64,000 nucleotides of DNA from Pseudomonas migulae (GCF_024169315.1 NZ_JALJWR010000001.1:6312501-6376500), one strand, 5' to 3'; positions 23,052 through 32,222 are shown, numbered from the stretch's first letter. The notes: a model not told the origin generated them from the letters alone. Numbers and translations are program-made.

Positions 23052-25086
23052 TTTGCGCCTCCAGTTTGGCCTTCTCGCAGATCGCGCAGATCGGCTTTTT
23101 CTGCATCAACGCTTGTCGCTGTGCCGGCACCAACAATTGTCCTGCCTTGTCCGCATCCGCCTGCTTCAACGGCCCCGGCAACAACGGCGCCGCCCCCGTC
23201 CCGCTGCCCGGCCCGCCACCGGAGTTCATGTTGATCACCGGCCCGCTCAGGGTCACGCCGCCCGCATCGATCTTGATGAAGCTGCCGCCACCAATGAGTG
23301 TCAATTCGCTCCCGGCCTCAAGCACCACTTTCATGCCGCTGCTCAGGTGAATTTCCTGGCCTGCATCGATGAATTGCCCGGTGCCGATCTTGATGTGCTG
23401 GTTCACGCCCACGGTCAGGTGGTCGTTGGCGCGGGCTTCGACTTTGCGGTCTTCATAAACGGTGTGGTGTTCTTCGGCCTTGAATTCGCTGTAGCTGTTC
23501 TTCTCGACGGTGTCATGGCGTTCGTTGCCGACGCGGATTTTCTGGTCGTGTTCGACGTTTTCGTCCCAGTCGCGCTGGGCGTGCAGGAAGATCTGCTCCT
23601 GGCCTTTCTTGTCTTCGATGCGCAGTTCGTTGAAGCCTGCGCCACCCGGGGAGCTGAGGGTTTTGAAGGTGGTGCGGGTCTTGTTCGCCGGCAGGGCGTA
23701 CGGGACGACGTTTTCCTTGTGGTACAGGCAGCCGCTGATGAGCGGTTGGTCGGGGTCGCCTTCGAGGAAAGTGACGAGTACTTCCATGCCGATTCGCGGG
23801 ATGGCGATGCCGCCGTAGTGCGCGCCGGCCCAGGCGGAGGAGACGCGCAGCCAGCAGCTGGTCTTGTCGTCGGCCTGGCCTTCGCGGTCCCAGTGGAATT
23901 GCACTTTGACGCGGCCGTACTGGTCGCAGTGGATTTCTTCACCTTTGGGGCCGGTGACCACGGCGCTCTGGCTGCCGAGGATGCGCGGTTTTTTCTGCGT
24001 CAGCGGCGGGCGATTCGGCACGTCCCACGGCGTGGCCTGGAAGCGGTTGCGATAGCCCTGGTGAAAATCGTCTTTCAGGTTAGTGGTGCTGCTGGTGACG
24101 GACTCTTCCAGCACTTGCGGCTGTTTGCCTTCGTGCAGGACTTCGGTCAGCAGCCACAGGTCGTTCCATTTTGCTTTCGGGTGTTGGGTCAGGGCCAGGA
24201 AATGGCCGCTGACCAGCAACGGTTGATCGCTTTTGCCTTCGGCCAGCTGGAAGTCGCTGCGGTGACGTTCGAGGGCGCGTTTGGCCAGGTGCTTGCCGCG
24301 TTCGCGGTCGATGAAGCGACCGGGATAGTCATAGTCTTCGAGGTCGGGCAGGGCGTCGCCGCGGTTTTCACTTTCGAGGGTGAGGCGCGGTTTTTCGAAG
24401 TCGTAGTCGCGGCGGGTGATGCGGCTGGTGCGGGTTTCCAGGCGCAGGTCGAAGCGCTTGATCACCGGGTCGTTGGCGACCATGCCGGAATCTTGCTGAT
24501 AGGCCACTGGCGCGAGTTTCGGGAACACCGTCTGGTCATCGCCGAACACCAGTTTGTGGGCCGTGGCGCTGTGCTGGAAGTGGTAGTGAATACCTTCTTC
24601 CTCGCACAGGCGCTGGACGAATTGCAGGTCCGATTCATCGTACTGAACGCAGTAGATGCGCTCCGGATAAATCGCCCCGACCTTGAATTCGTAGGCATTG
24701 CTCTGGATGCCATGTTCTTCGAGGACCAGGCCGATGATTTTCGGCACCGTGAGGTTCTGGAAGATGCGCTGGTTGATGCGATGCGCCAGGTAGGACAATT
24801 GCGGGCGCAGGGTCACCGCGTAGCGGGTCAGGCGTTTGCCGGAATCACCCTGGGCGGCGCGATAGATCTGGCCATGGATGCCGCTGCCGTCGGGCGAGAG
24901 CTGCAAAAAGGCTGGTTTGTGCAGCAGGCTTTCGAGGTCCAGGGACGGCTTTTCGCTGACCAGTTCCACCTCAAACACAAACGGCTGGCTGATGGCTTCC
25001 CGACCTTGCAGGGACAGGACCTGGAAGTCGTTGGAAAGACCTTCGATGGTCAGGGCAAAGTGAGTCTGATTGGCCGGCGCGAACAT
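23044..25086 (-). CDS. vgrG: T6SS spike protein VgrG
   Basis: The product is about 680 residues from MFAPANQTHFALTIEGLS, chosen because a GAGGAACAAGG ribosome site precedes it; a longer frame reaches 25176. The gp27-like N-terminal half (Phage_GPD-type, with CVQYDESDLQFVQRLCEEEGIHYHF) leads to the OB-fold gp5 domain (GSQSAVVTGPKGEEIHCDQYGRVKV), then DUF2345-type beta-helix repeats ending in GGSFIKIDAGGVTLSGPVINMNSGG. After this is a Pro/Gly linker and a short CAIC tail rather than an enzymatic extension. The adaptor gene overlaps its stop, so the cargo is carried non-covalently. Confidence 0.92.
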   Translation of the reverse strand: MFAPANQTHFALTIEGLSNDFQVLSLQGREAISQPFVFEVELVSEKPSLDLESLLHKPAFLQLSPDGSGIHGQIYRAAQGDSGKRLTRYAVTLRPQLSYLAHRINQRIFQNLTVPKIIGLVLEEHGIQSNAYEFKVGAIYPERIYCVQYDESDLQFVQRLCEEEGIHYHFQHSATAHKLVFGDDQTVFPKLAPVAYQQDSGMVANDPVIKRFDLRLETRTSRITRRDYDFEKPRLTLESENRGDALPDLEDYDYPGRFIDRERGKHLAKRALERHRSDFQLAEGKSDQPLLVSGHFLALTQHPKAKWNDLWLLTEVLHEGKQPQVLEESVTSSTTNLKDDFHQGYRNRFQATPWDVPNRPPLTQKKPRILGSQSAVVTGPKGEEIHCDQYGRVKVQFHWDREGQADDKTSCWLRVSSAWAGAHYGGIAIPRIGMEVLVTFLEGDPDQPLISGCLYHKENVVPYALPANKTRTTFKTLSSPGGAGFNELRIEDKKGQEQIFLHAQRDWDENVEHDQKIRVGNERHDTVEKNSYSEFKAEEHHTVYEDRKVEARANDHLTVGVNQHIKIGTGQFIDAGQEIHLSSGMKVVLEAGSELTLIGGGSFIKIDAGGVTLSGPVINMNSGGGPGSGTGAAPLLPGPLKQADADKAGQLLVPAQRQALMQKKPICAICEKAKLEAQNA

Positions 25087-25218
25087 CCCTTGTTCCTCGT
25101 GCAGTGCTGCGGCGTTCGCCGGCACCCGTGCAGGGAGCTTGCGGACGCGAAAATTCTGGAAGGGCGTAAACAACATCGACCAGCAGAGCTGGCCGATGCT
25201 TTAGACGGTCGACCTGGA

Positions 25219-25734
25219 TCAGGCCACCGGCTGACGCCAGTCATCGGAACCCGAAGTACCGGATACTTCGTGGGTCCAGGTGATTTTGCGGTAGGTGAAT
25301 TGCACTTCTTCCAGGTGCGTGAAGTGCGAGTTCGACGGATCCTGGCAGTTGTGCATTTTGTTGTTGATGGCGACGATGATCGCGTCTTCCAGTTTGGTGG
25401 TGTAGTAGTGCTCTTGGGTACCTTGAGCCGAGGTGCGATACCACTGGATAACGATTTCGCTCATGCGCTCGCCGGAGGTCAAAGCGGCTTGCAGCAGTGG
25501 CGAAGACTTGTCGTATACCTTGGTGATCACGACTGGCTTGTGTACGCGCTGACCGGTTGGCTGGCCGGATTGCGGGTCACGCGGGATGATCACGTCGTGG
25601 CTGAAAGCCTGAACCATGACCTGGTCTTCGTGACCTTCCTGGTAGGTGTTGCCAACCGAGTCGGCGGTGAATGCGCCGGCAGTGATCAGACCTTGTTTTT
25701 CGCCAGTGACGGACATGTACGCTGGTGTTGCCAT
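25219..25734 (-). CDS. hcp: T6SS tube protein Hcp
   Basis: The 171-residue protein begins MATPAYMSVTGEKQGLITAG after an AAGGAG ribosome site; the longer frame to 26028 is not supported. It is of the Hcp2-like group (EGHEDQVMVQAF, GQRVHKPVVITK, FTYRKITWTHEVSGTSGSDDW). Hcp forms the secreted tube of the T6SS. It heads the minus-strand operon hcp-vgrG-adaptor-effector-DUF6708, with 132 bases between its stop and the vgrG start. No baseplate or sheath genes lie in the window, so the island must use a T6SS encoded elsewhere. Confidence 0.93.
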   Translation of the reverse strand: MATPAYMSVTGEKQGLITAGAFTADSVGNTYQEGHEDQVMVQAFSHDVIIPRDPQSGQPTGQRVHKPVVITKVYDKSSPLLQAALTSGERMSEIVIQWYRTSAQGTQEHYYTTKLEDAIIVAINNKMHNCQDPSNSHFTHLEEVQFTYRKITWTHEVSGTSGSDDWRQPVA

Positions 25735-25801
25735 GGATGCTCTCCTTGCTGAATATGAGGGTGCCCGGGAGGCGATATCGCCCGGTGGGTGCATGACTGT
25801 T

Positions 25802-25817
25802 ATCAAGGTCCGTGCCA
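25802..25817 (-). promoter_or_regulatory. Candidate sigma-54 promoter for hcp
   Basis: The minus strand reads TGGCACGGACCTTGAT, matching the consensus TGGCACG-N4-TTGCW in sequence and spacing except for one base (A for C at the -12 element). Transcription would start about 55 bases before the hcp ATG. Sigma-54 control of hcp operons is known in several Pseudomonas and Vibrio species. Confidence 0.65.
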
Positions 25818-25902
25818 GAAACGCTGAAAGCCATATAAACCGGGGCTTTGCAGTGAGTTTTTGATTACTGGGATGATGGCCGGCAACGTTCACCGCGGAA
25901 TG

Positions 25903-26024
25903 TGCGCAAGAACTTGCGCAGCACTGCGCAACTTCTTGCGCACTGGGCTGGAAGGCCTGACAAGTGGGGCGTTCAGCGTTGAAGCCGGGTGATTCGGCGT
26001 ATCGATTGCGCAACTTCTTGCGCA
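25903..26024. promoter_or_regulatory. Three palindromic sites between hcp and the PfpI gene
   Basis: Three 18-base dyads with the form TGCGCAA-N4-TTGCGCA occur at 25903-25920, 25925-25942 and 26007-26024; the second and third are identical (TGCGCAACTTCTTGCGCA) and the first differs only in the centre. Adjacent centres are 22 and 82 bases apart. They lie about 85-220 bases upstream of the putative sigma-54 promoter, the usual place for enhancer-binding activator sites, and 120-240 bases before the divergent PfpI gene. This 408-base gap shows no coding sequence. Confidence 0.65.
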
Positions 26025-26142
26025 TCAAGGCGGTTGGCCATCACGCCCGGAGTCGATGTGAAAAGTGCAACGAACGGCGCAGCCTGGTGGTCAAACCCAG
26101 CGCCGAAGTGATTGAACATTTCCCGAATTCAAGGAGCGCGAC

Positions 26143-26820
26143 ATGAAAATCCTGATGGTTCTGACGTCTCACGATCAATTGGGTGACACGGGTAAGAAAA
26201 CCGGCTTCTGGCTGGAAGAATTCGCCGCACCGTATTTCGCTTTCAAGGATGCTGGCGCTCAACTGACGCTGGTTTCGCCCAAGGGTGGGCAACCCCCGCT
26301 GGACCCGAAGAGCGACGAGCCGGATGCACAAACCGCGGCCACCGATCGCTTCCGCAAGGATTCTGCGGCCCAGTCGGCACTGGCGTCGACTGCGTTGCTG
26401 AGCAGTGTAAGGGCTGACGATTACGACGCGGTTTTCTATCCGGGTGGCCATGGCCCGCTGTGGGATCTGGCCGAAGACAAGAACTCGATCGCGCTGATCG
26501 AGGCGCTGTACAAGGCAGGCAAACCGGTGGCGGCGGTCTGTCACGCGCCGGGCGTGTTTCGCCACGTCAAGGGGGCGGACGGTCAGCCGCTGGTCAAGGG
26601 CAAGCGGGTGACGGGTTTCACCAACTCCGAGGAGGAAGCGGTGCAGCTGACCAACGTTGTGCCGTTTCTGGTGGAGGACATGCTCAAGGAGAAGGGCGGA
26701 ATTTATTCCAAGGGTGATGACTGGGCGAGTTATGTGGTGACCGATGGTCTGCTGCTGACCGGTCAGAATCCGGCGTCGTCCGAGGCCACGGCTGAAGCGC
26801 TGCTGGCGAAGTTGAAATAA
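26143..26820 (+). CDS. DJ-1/PfpI-family protein, Hsp31-like
   Basis: The 225-residue protein starts after an AAGGAG site. It has the class I GATase-like fold with nucleophile elbow AVCHAPG (C133-H134) and an N-terminal GFWLEEFAAPY segment whose Glu completes the Hsp31/YhbO-type catalytic set. FYPGGHGPLWDL is a family stretch. Members act as glyoxalase III, deglycase-like or chaperone proteins; which applies here cannot be told. It is divergent from hcp. Confidence 0.85.
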   Translation: MKILMVLTSHDQLGDTGKKTGFWLEEFAAPYFAFKDAGAQLTLVSPKGGQPPLDPKSDEPDAQTAATDRFRKDSAAQSALASTALLSSVRADDYDAVFYPGGHGPLWDLAEDKNSIALIEALYKAGKPVAAVCHAPGVFRHVKGADGQPLVKGKRVTGFTNSEEEAVQLTNVVPFLVEDMLKEKGGIYSKGDDWASYVVTDGLLLTGQNPASSEATAEALLAKLK

Positions 26821-26828
26821 CTAAAACC

Positions 26829-26895
26829 TGTAGGAACCAGGCTTGCCGGCGAAGGCGCGTTTGAAATCGCCTTCGCCGGCAAGCCTGGCTCCTAC
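26829..26895. repeat. REP inverted pair (variant core)
   Basis: GTAGGAACCAGGCTTGCCGG and its near-perfect complement, ending GGCAAGCCTGGCTCCTAC, face each other across a ten-base loop. The GGCTTGCCGGCGAAGGCG core differs from the main REP family. It lies between convergent genes. Confidence 0.85.
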
Positions 26896-26923
26896 TGGTC
26901 GGTGTGCGTTGAAAGGGGGGGGT

Positions 26924-28306
26924 TCACTTTGAATTCAGCGTGACAAAACACGCCTCGATCGAACGCCGCTGCGTCTCGGCATACAACCCCAACTCATCGA
27001 TGGTCGAGCGCCCAAGCGCCTTCTCGAACGCCTGCTGATTAGAATGCTCGCCATAGTGGGTTTGCGCCGCATCCCCCAGGTTCGACTGAAAAATCCCCGC
27101 TGCGCTGACCGGCAGGAAATCTTCGTACACCAGCGGCTCCGCCCGCATGTAGCCGTTGCTGAGCAAATCCTCCAGCGACAAGGTTTGAAGCGCTTCGGCC
27201 CCCAACTCCTTATCCGTCAGGAAATAGCGAAAATACGCCAATTCCTGCTGACGCATTCCCTCAAGGGTGTCAGGGAATTCGCTGAAGTGCTGCGTCATCA
27301 GCGCGTTGTAGCGTGCGGCATTGGCTTCATTGGGGAAGTCTTTGAGTTCGTCGCGAGCGGCATTCAGCAAGCGGTCGTAAAGCGCCCGGCCTTTGGGTGT
27401 GAGCGCGGCACCGCGCTGTTCGATCTCGCCGAACCGGGCGCTGTGGCTACCACGACTTTCAGCCTGATCGGTGAAGGCAACGGGTTCGTCCAGCGCCTTG
27501 AAACTGGTCTGGCGCAACAGGATCGGACACTGACGGCGGGGCGGACCTTCGATCACCGCTTTGGGGGTGATGCCGTGGGCCGGCATTTGCGCCTGCACCA
27601 TGTCGATGTCCAACGTGCGTGGTGTCAGGTGGTTGATGTGCGGGCCCTTGAACGCCACGACATCGGCGATCAGACGATGCTGGGCGCTGAGTTTCTGGTA
27701 TTGCTCGGCGGTAACGGTGGCGCTGTGGTGCCAGCGGAAAGTTTCCAGCGCCTGCAGAACGAACTCCTGCGCTTCTTGTTCGGTGAGGCCACCTTCGGTT
27801 TCAGCACGTTCAATGAGGCTTAATGCTTTTGGCGTGAAGATCGAGCGCTTATCCAATACCGACTGGGCAAAGGCACGCAGTTCCGGGTCTTCGATCAGTT
27901 CCAGACGCAGCAGCGAGGTGAATACGCGAAACGGGCTGACCTGCAACGCCGCCTCGTGCACCGCGCGGAACGCCGTGGAATGCACCGGTACGCCGGCCGG
28001 GGTCAAGTCGTAATAGCCAACGGGTTGCATGCCCATCACCGCGAACAGCCGGGCGAGGGTCGCCAGTTCAGCGGCAGTGCCGACGCGAATGGCGCCGTGG
28101 CGTTCCAGATCCAGACGCTGGATTTCGCCCGTGCTGTTCAACTGCCGGGCGATCTGCAGTTCGCTGTCCAGCACATGGCGGTTGGTCTGTTGCACCAGTT
28201 CCATCAGCGCGCCGTACAGCGGCACTTCTTCGCGGTACATGTCGGACATCGCTTTGGAGAAGCGTTGGCGGATCAGGTCGGGGCTGACAAAGCTTGGGTG
28301 GCTCAT
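26924..28306 (-). CDS. hglS: 2-oxoadipate dioxygenase/decarboxylase HglS (DUF1338)
   Basis: The 460-residue VOC-fold enzyme carries the residues known to matter in the P. putida protein at the same positions: metal ligands H70, H226 and E294 and substrate-binding R74 (segments ERHGAIR, PHINHL and RFGEIEQRG). It converts 2-oxoadipate to D-2-hydroxyglutarate with O2, linking D-lysine catabolism to central metabolism. It uses Fe(II). It is monocistronic here and converges with the PfpI gene across a REP. No other lysine genes are in the window. Confidence 0.93.
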   Translation of the reverse strand: MSHPSFVSPDLIRQRFSKAMSDMYREEVPLYGALMELVQQTNRHVLDSELQIARQLNSTGEIQRLDLERHGAIRVGTAAELATLARLFAVMGMQPVGYYDLTPAGVPVHSTAFRAVHEAALQVSPFRVFTSLLRLELIEDPELRAFAQSVLDKRSIFTPKALSLIERAETEGGLTEQEAQEFVLQALETFRWHHSATVTAEQYQKLSAQHRLIADVVAFKGPHINHLTPRTLDIDMVQAQMPAHGITPKAVIEGPPRRQCPILLRQTSFKALDEPVAFTDQAESRGSHSARFGEIEQRGAALTPKGRALYDRLLNAARDELKDFPNEANAARYNALMTQHFSEFPDTLEGMRQQELAYFRYFLTDKELGAEALQTLSLEDLLSNGYMRAEPLVYEDFLPVSAAGIFQSNLGDAAQTHYGEHSNQQAFEKALGRSTIDELGLYAETQRRSIEACFVTLNSK

Positions 28307-28432
28307 GAAAAAATTCCAGGCGCGGTGACGTGAAGGATGGGAGAAAAGATCGCAGCCTTCAGCGGCGCCGACAAACGAAGAATCTTACGGACTTCATTCT
28401 GCAAAGGACTGCTATAGCCAGCTCGGCAGGTG

Positions 28433-29374
28433 CTACACGTGTAGTTGAGTGCGCTGGGATGCCAAAAACTCGCGATACAGCCGCGCCGTGCCCGCCGGTG
28501 CCTCGACCATCGGCATATGGCCGACACCTTCCCAGATCTCCACCCGCAGGTCTTCGATGCCCTTGCTCCAGATCGCCACGCTGCTGACGTCGATCAGGCG
28601 GTCCTTGCGTCCCCACAGCAACAGCGCCGGGCACTTGATGTCGGGCAGTTTCGGCTCCATTGGCGGGCTGGCACGGAAATCCCTGAAGATTTCTTCCAGC
28701 TCGTCCCGGGCCTGTTCATAACGCTGGGCGATGGCATCCAGCACCACGCCGGGCACCCATGGCGGCTCAGCCATGGTCATGGCGTAGAAGCGCTGGAATT
28801 CTTCACGGGAGTTAATCAGGAACGGGTTGTGGCCCTTGGCCAAGTGGCGCTCCAGGTCACTGACTTCGGGTGCGGTGACACCGGCCGGGTCGATCAGCGC
28901 AACCGACGCGATGCGGTCCGGATACGTCGCCGCGAGCCACGCCGCCATGTAGCCGCCCATCGAGTTACCGATCACATGCACCTTCTCGACGCCGCAGACA
29001 TCGAGCAACTGGATCATCCGCTTCGCTTGCAGAGGAATGTCGTAACCGCCGCCGGCCTTGAAGCCGGTTTCGCCATGCCCGGCGATGTCGGGGATGATCA
29101 CCCGGTAAGTGCCGACAAAATGCCGGGCGAAGCGCAGCCAGATGTTCTTGTCGGCGCTGTAGCCGTGAAGCATCAGTACACTGCTTGACGCTTCATAAGG
29201 CCCGCCTTGCCAGGTCGAAACGGTCATTTCGGCAATCGGCACGACGATTTTGTGCAGCCGGTACAGCCTGGCTTCGGCCGCCATGTTCAAGTCATAGAGC
29301 CAGTGACCGATGGCCGGGTAGCTCAACCAGCTCCAGGCCACGAAAACCGCAATTGCGACAACCAACAAAAGCAT
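28433..29374 (-). CDS. Membrane-anchored alpha/beta hydrolase
   Basis: The 313-residue protein opens with a single membrane helix (residues 1-18, LLLVVAIAVFVAW). The hydrolase domain shows an oxyanion-type LMLHGYSADK, nucleophile elbow GNSMGG with S138, an Asp in LLWGRKDRLID and the catalytic His in GVGHMPMVE. It resembles the small-molecule esterase/lipase branch. The flavin monooxygenase gene ends 22 bases upstream, so the two are probably co-transcribed; together they could open and hydrolyse a ketone or ester substrate. Confidence 0.8.
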   Translation of the reverse strand: MLLLVVAIAVFVAWSWLSYPAIGHWLYDLNMAAEARLYRLHKIVVPIAEMTVSTWQGGPYEASSSVLMLHGYSADKNIWLRFARHFVGTYRVIIPDIAGHGETGFKAGGGYDIPLQAKRMIQLLDVCGVEKVHVIGNSMGGYMAAWLAATYPDRIASVALIDPAGVTAPEVSDLERHLAKGHNPFLINSREEFQRFYAMTMAEPPWVPGVVLDAIAQRYEQARDELEEIFRDFRASPPMEPKLPDIKCPALLLWGRKDRLIDVSSVAIWSKGIEDLRVEIWEGVGHMPMVEAPAGTARLYREFLASQRTQLHV

Positions 29375-29396
29375 CAGGCGTCTCCCTTCTCTCTGA

Positions 29397-30851
29397 TCAG
29401 GACAAGATGTGATCGGCGGGTTTCAGCGTCCGGGTCAATCGGTGATAGCTGAAACTGAACCCGGGAAACATGGCGATCACATGACCACTCTTGCTTTGAT
29501 ACCAACTGTGGCAGCCTCCGGACTTCCACACCGTGCGTTCCATTTCCCGGTGGATCATTTCAGTGTAGGTACGTTCTGCCTCGGGGCGAACTTCGATGCT
29601 GCGCAAACCCTGTTCTTTCAGCGTGCGAATGCAACCGAGTATGTAATTCATCTGGGATTCGATGATAAACAGGGCCGAAGTGTGGCCGATGCCGGTGTTG
29701 GGTCCGGTGACGATAAACAGGTTGGGGAAGTCCGGCAGGCTGGTGCCGAGGTAGGCGCGAGGGTAGGTCGCCCAGAAATCCCTGAGTTGCTTGCCGTTTT
29801 TTCCTGTTACCGGGTAGGAAATCACCCCGTCGGTGGCGTCGTAGCCGGTGGACCAGACGATCAGGTCCAGGTCGATGTGTTGCCCGTCCTGGGTGACGAT
29901 GCCGGTTTCGTCTATGGACGCGATGCCCTGTTCGCGGCTGTGCAACGTCACATTGCTGCGACCGAGTGCCGGGTACAGGGTGCTCGAGACGATGACCCGT
30001 TTGCAGCCGATGGCGTAGTCCGGTGTCAGTTTGCGTCTGAGTTCGGGGTCGGGGACCTGGCGTTTGATGAAGCGCAGGGCGTGTTGCTGGACCATGCGGA
30101 TCGCCGGTTTCGAGTATTTGAAGGCAATCACCCGGGTTTCGAATTGCCAGTAAATCATCCAGCGCAGCAGTTTGTAGGCCGGTTTGAGGCCCAGCAGCCA
30201 ACGCTGGAAGGGGCCGAAGGCGCGATCGGCCCGTGGCAGCACCCAGTGCGGCGTGCGCTGGAACACATGCAAATGCTCGACGTCCGGGGCAATGGCCGGA
30301 ATCACCTGGGCCGCGCTGGCGCCGCTGCCGACGATGGCGACGCGTTTTTGCCGATAGTCGTAGGCGTGATCCCAGTTGTTGGTATGAAACGTCTTGCCTT
30401 GAAAGCGCTCCTGGCCCTGGAAATGCGGGATGACGGGCTGGCTCAGCGGCCCCGTGGCATTGATCAGGAAGCGGGCGTAGAACGTGCCTTTGTTCGCGGT
30501 GTGCACTGCCCAGCGTTTGGAGTCATCGTCCCATTCGACGCGTTCGACGTTGGCTTCCAGTTCCACACGGTCGCGCAGGCCGAATTGATCCACCACGTAC
30601 TGCGTGTAGCGGTGCAGTTCGGCCTGTTCGGCGAACATTTGTGTCCAGCGGTAGGGGGCGAAGGACAGCGAATAAAGCGGCGAGGGCACATCAACGGCCG
30701 CGCCGGGGTACGTGTTCTGGCACCAGGTGCCACCGAAGAAGTCCCGCCGTTCCAGCAGTCGAAAATCATCGATACCGGCCTTGAGCAAATTGATCGCCGC
30801 GCACTGTCCGCCAAAACCGCTGCCGATGATCAACACTTGAAAAGTCTGCAT
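29397..30851 (-). CDS. Flavin-containing Baeyer-Villiger-type monooxygenase
   Basis: The 484-residue protein has an N-terminal FAD motif (IIGSGFGGQCAAI), a second dinucleotide motif for NADPH (VAIVGSGASAAQV) and, between them, FQGKTFHTNNWDH, which fits the Baeyer-Villiger fingerprint FxGxxxHxxxW(P/D). The start follows AAAGGAGAC. It is the upstream gene of a pair with the alpha/beta hydrolase; BVMO plus esterase pairs typically convert ketones to acids and alcohols. The substrate is not evident. Confidence 0.85.
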   Translation of the reverse strand: MQTFQVLIIGSGFGGQCAAINLLKAGIDDFRLLERRDFFGGTWCQNTYPGAAVDVPSPLYSLSFAPYRWTQMFAEQAELHRYTQYVVDQFGLRDRVELEANVERVEWDDDSKRWAVHTANKGTFYARFLINATGPLSQPVIPHFQGQERFQGKTFHTNNWDHAYDYRQKRVAIVGSGASAAQVIPAIAPDVEHLHVFQRTPHWVLPRADRAFGPFQRWLLGLKPAYKLLRWMIYWQFETRVIAFKYSKPAIRMVQQHALRFIKRQVPDPELRRKLTPDYAIGCKRVIVSSTLYPALGRSNVTLHSREQGIASIDETGIVTQDGQHIDLDLIVWSTGYDATDGVISYPVTGKNGKQLRDFWATYPRAYLGTSLPDFPNLFIVTGPNTGIGHTSALFIIESQMNYILGCIRTLKEQGLRSIEVRPEAERTYTEMIHREMERTVWKSGGCHSWYQSKSGHVIAMFPGFSFSYHRLTRTLKPADHILS

Positions 30852-31044
30852 GGGTCTCCTTTCTTATCGTTGTCTGTTGAACCCTCTCTTCATGTATAGC
30901 CAAACATTCGACGCCTGCTTCACGGCAATACCGCGGTATTCAGGCCGCCAGCCGGTGATGGCTATTTGACGTTGCCCTGTTAGACTTCCAGCACACCTGA
31001 AACCTCGGTGTCAGCAGGTTCCGTGCAGTGGCGCAGAGGCTCCA

Positions 31045-32118
31045 ATGGAAAAAACGGGCGGAAAAGGACTTTCATTGGCCAGGAGGCTCTACGCAACGCG
31101 AACCCTGGGCCTGGCCGCGGGGCTGGTGTGTGTGGCCGCCGCGATGTACCCGCTCGACCCGGCGCCGTGGGTCTGGGCGCTGATGCTCTTCAACGGCGTT
31201 TTCTGGCCGCACGTGGCTTACCAATGGGCGCGTCGGGCGAAGGTTCCCTACCACGCCGAACATCGTAATCTGCTGGTCGATGCCTTTCTCGGTGGCGTCT
31301 GGGTCGCCGCCATGCAATTCAATCCGTTGCCCAGCGCAACCACCATCGCCATGATGGCAATGAACAACGTGGCCATTGGTGGCCTGCGTTTCCTGCTGGT
31401 GGGAACCGTTGCGCAGGTGTTGGGGATCGGTGTCGGATACCTGGTGTTTGCGCCGGCCTTCGTTCCGCAAACCAGTCCGTTGCAGATGTATGCCTGCCTG
31501 CCGCTGTTGACCCTTTATCCGCTGGCGCTGGGCTGGATCTGCTTCCGACAGGCCACCACGCTGGGCCGGCAAAAACGTGAATTACTGGCCCTGAGCCGCA
31601 CCGACAGCCTCACCGGCCTGCTCAATCATGGAGCCTGGAAAGATCAACTGGAAATCGAATTCCAGCGCTGCAAACGCCAGCCCCAGGGCGGGGCGATTGC
31701 ACTGATCGACATCGACCATTTCAAAACCATTAACGACACCTATGGACATGTCGCCGGGGACATCGTGTTGCGTCAGCTGAGCAAGATGCTCAAACAGAAC
31801 CTGCGGGTGTCCGATGTGGCGGGGCGCTACGGCGGCGACGAATTCTGCGTCATCCTCCCGGGCCTTGCGCTCGATCACGCCGCGGCCGCCATGGATGCGC
31901 TTCGTGATCGCTTCGCCACCCTCGGTTACGAACAGAGCCCGGCGCTGAAAGTCAGCCTCAGCATTGGTCTCGCCGCCTTCAACCCGGCCCACAATGACGC
32001 GATGCTGTGGCTCAACGACGCTGACCAGGCGCTCTATGAAGCCAAGACCACTGGCCGTAATCGTGTGATCTGTTGCGGGGACGGCAGGCCCCGTCATGAG
32101 TTGCTCGACTCGGTCTGA
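31045..32118 (+). CDS. Diguanylate cyclase with MASE2 membrane domain
   Basis: The 357-residue protein carries an N-terminal MASE2 sensor domain with about five helices (residues 15-175; motif SLARRLYATRTLGLA), then a GGDEF domain starting at SRTDSLTGLLNHGAW. The active-site motif is GGDEF at 263-267 and the product-inhibition I-site RVSD at 254-257, so it should make c-di-GMP and be feedback controlled. It resembles AdrA/DgcC-type cyclases that promote matrix production. It is monocistronic; a 12-base palindrome (ATACCGCGGTAT) lies at 30928-30939 upstream. Confidence 0.88.
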   Translation: MEKTGGKGLSLARRLYATRTLGLAAGLVCVAAAMYPLDPAPWVWALMLFNGVFWPHVAYQWARRAKVPYHAEHRNLLVDAFLGGVWVAAMQFNPLPSATTIAMMAMNNVAIGGLRFLLVGTVAQVLGIGVGYLVFAPAFVPQTSPLQMYACLPLLTLYPLALGWICFRQATTLGRQKRELLALSRTDSLTGLLNHGAWKDQLEIEFQRCKRQPQGGAIALIDIDHFKTINDTYGHVAGDIVLRQLSKMLKQNLRVSDVAGRYGGDEFCVILPGLALDHAAAAMDALRDRFATLGYEQSPALKVSLSIGLAAFNPAHNDAMLWLNDADQALYEAKTTGRNRVICCGDGRPRHELLDSV

Positions 32119-32138
32119 AGGCCTGCACAAATCCCAAT

Positions 32139-32222
32139 GTGTGGGCTTGCTCGCGAAGGGGCCGTGTCATTCGACCTTTACTTCGGCTGACACGCCATCT
32201 TCGCGAGCAAGCCCGCTCCCCC
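32139..32222. repeat. REP inverted pair
   Basis: GTGTGGGCTTGCTCGCGAAG faces CTTCGCGAGCAAGCCCGCTC across about 40 bases. The left arm has lost part of its core compared with other copies. It lies between the cyclase and the peptidase gene. Confidence 0.85.

Noticed and set aside
23053..25752. 899-codon plus-strand reading frame opposite vgrG and hcp
   Set aside because: Its length follows from GC-rich antisense codon bias; vgrG and hcp on the other strand have full family motifs and ribosome sites.
29409..30899. 496-codon frame opposite the Baeyer-Villiger monooxygenase
   Set aside because: Antisense shadow of a gene with clear FAD and NADPH motifs; no ribosome site or recognisable fold.
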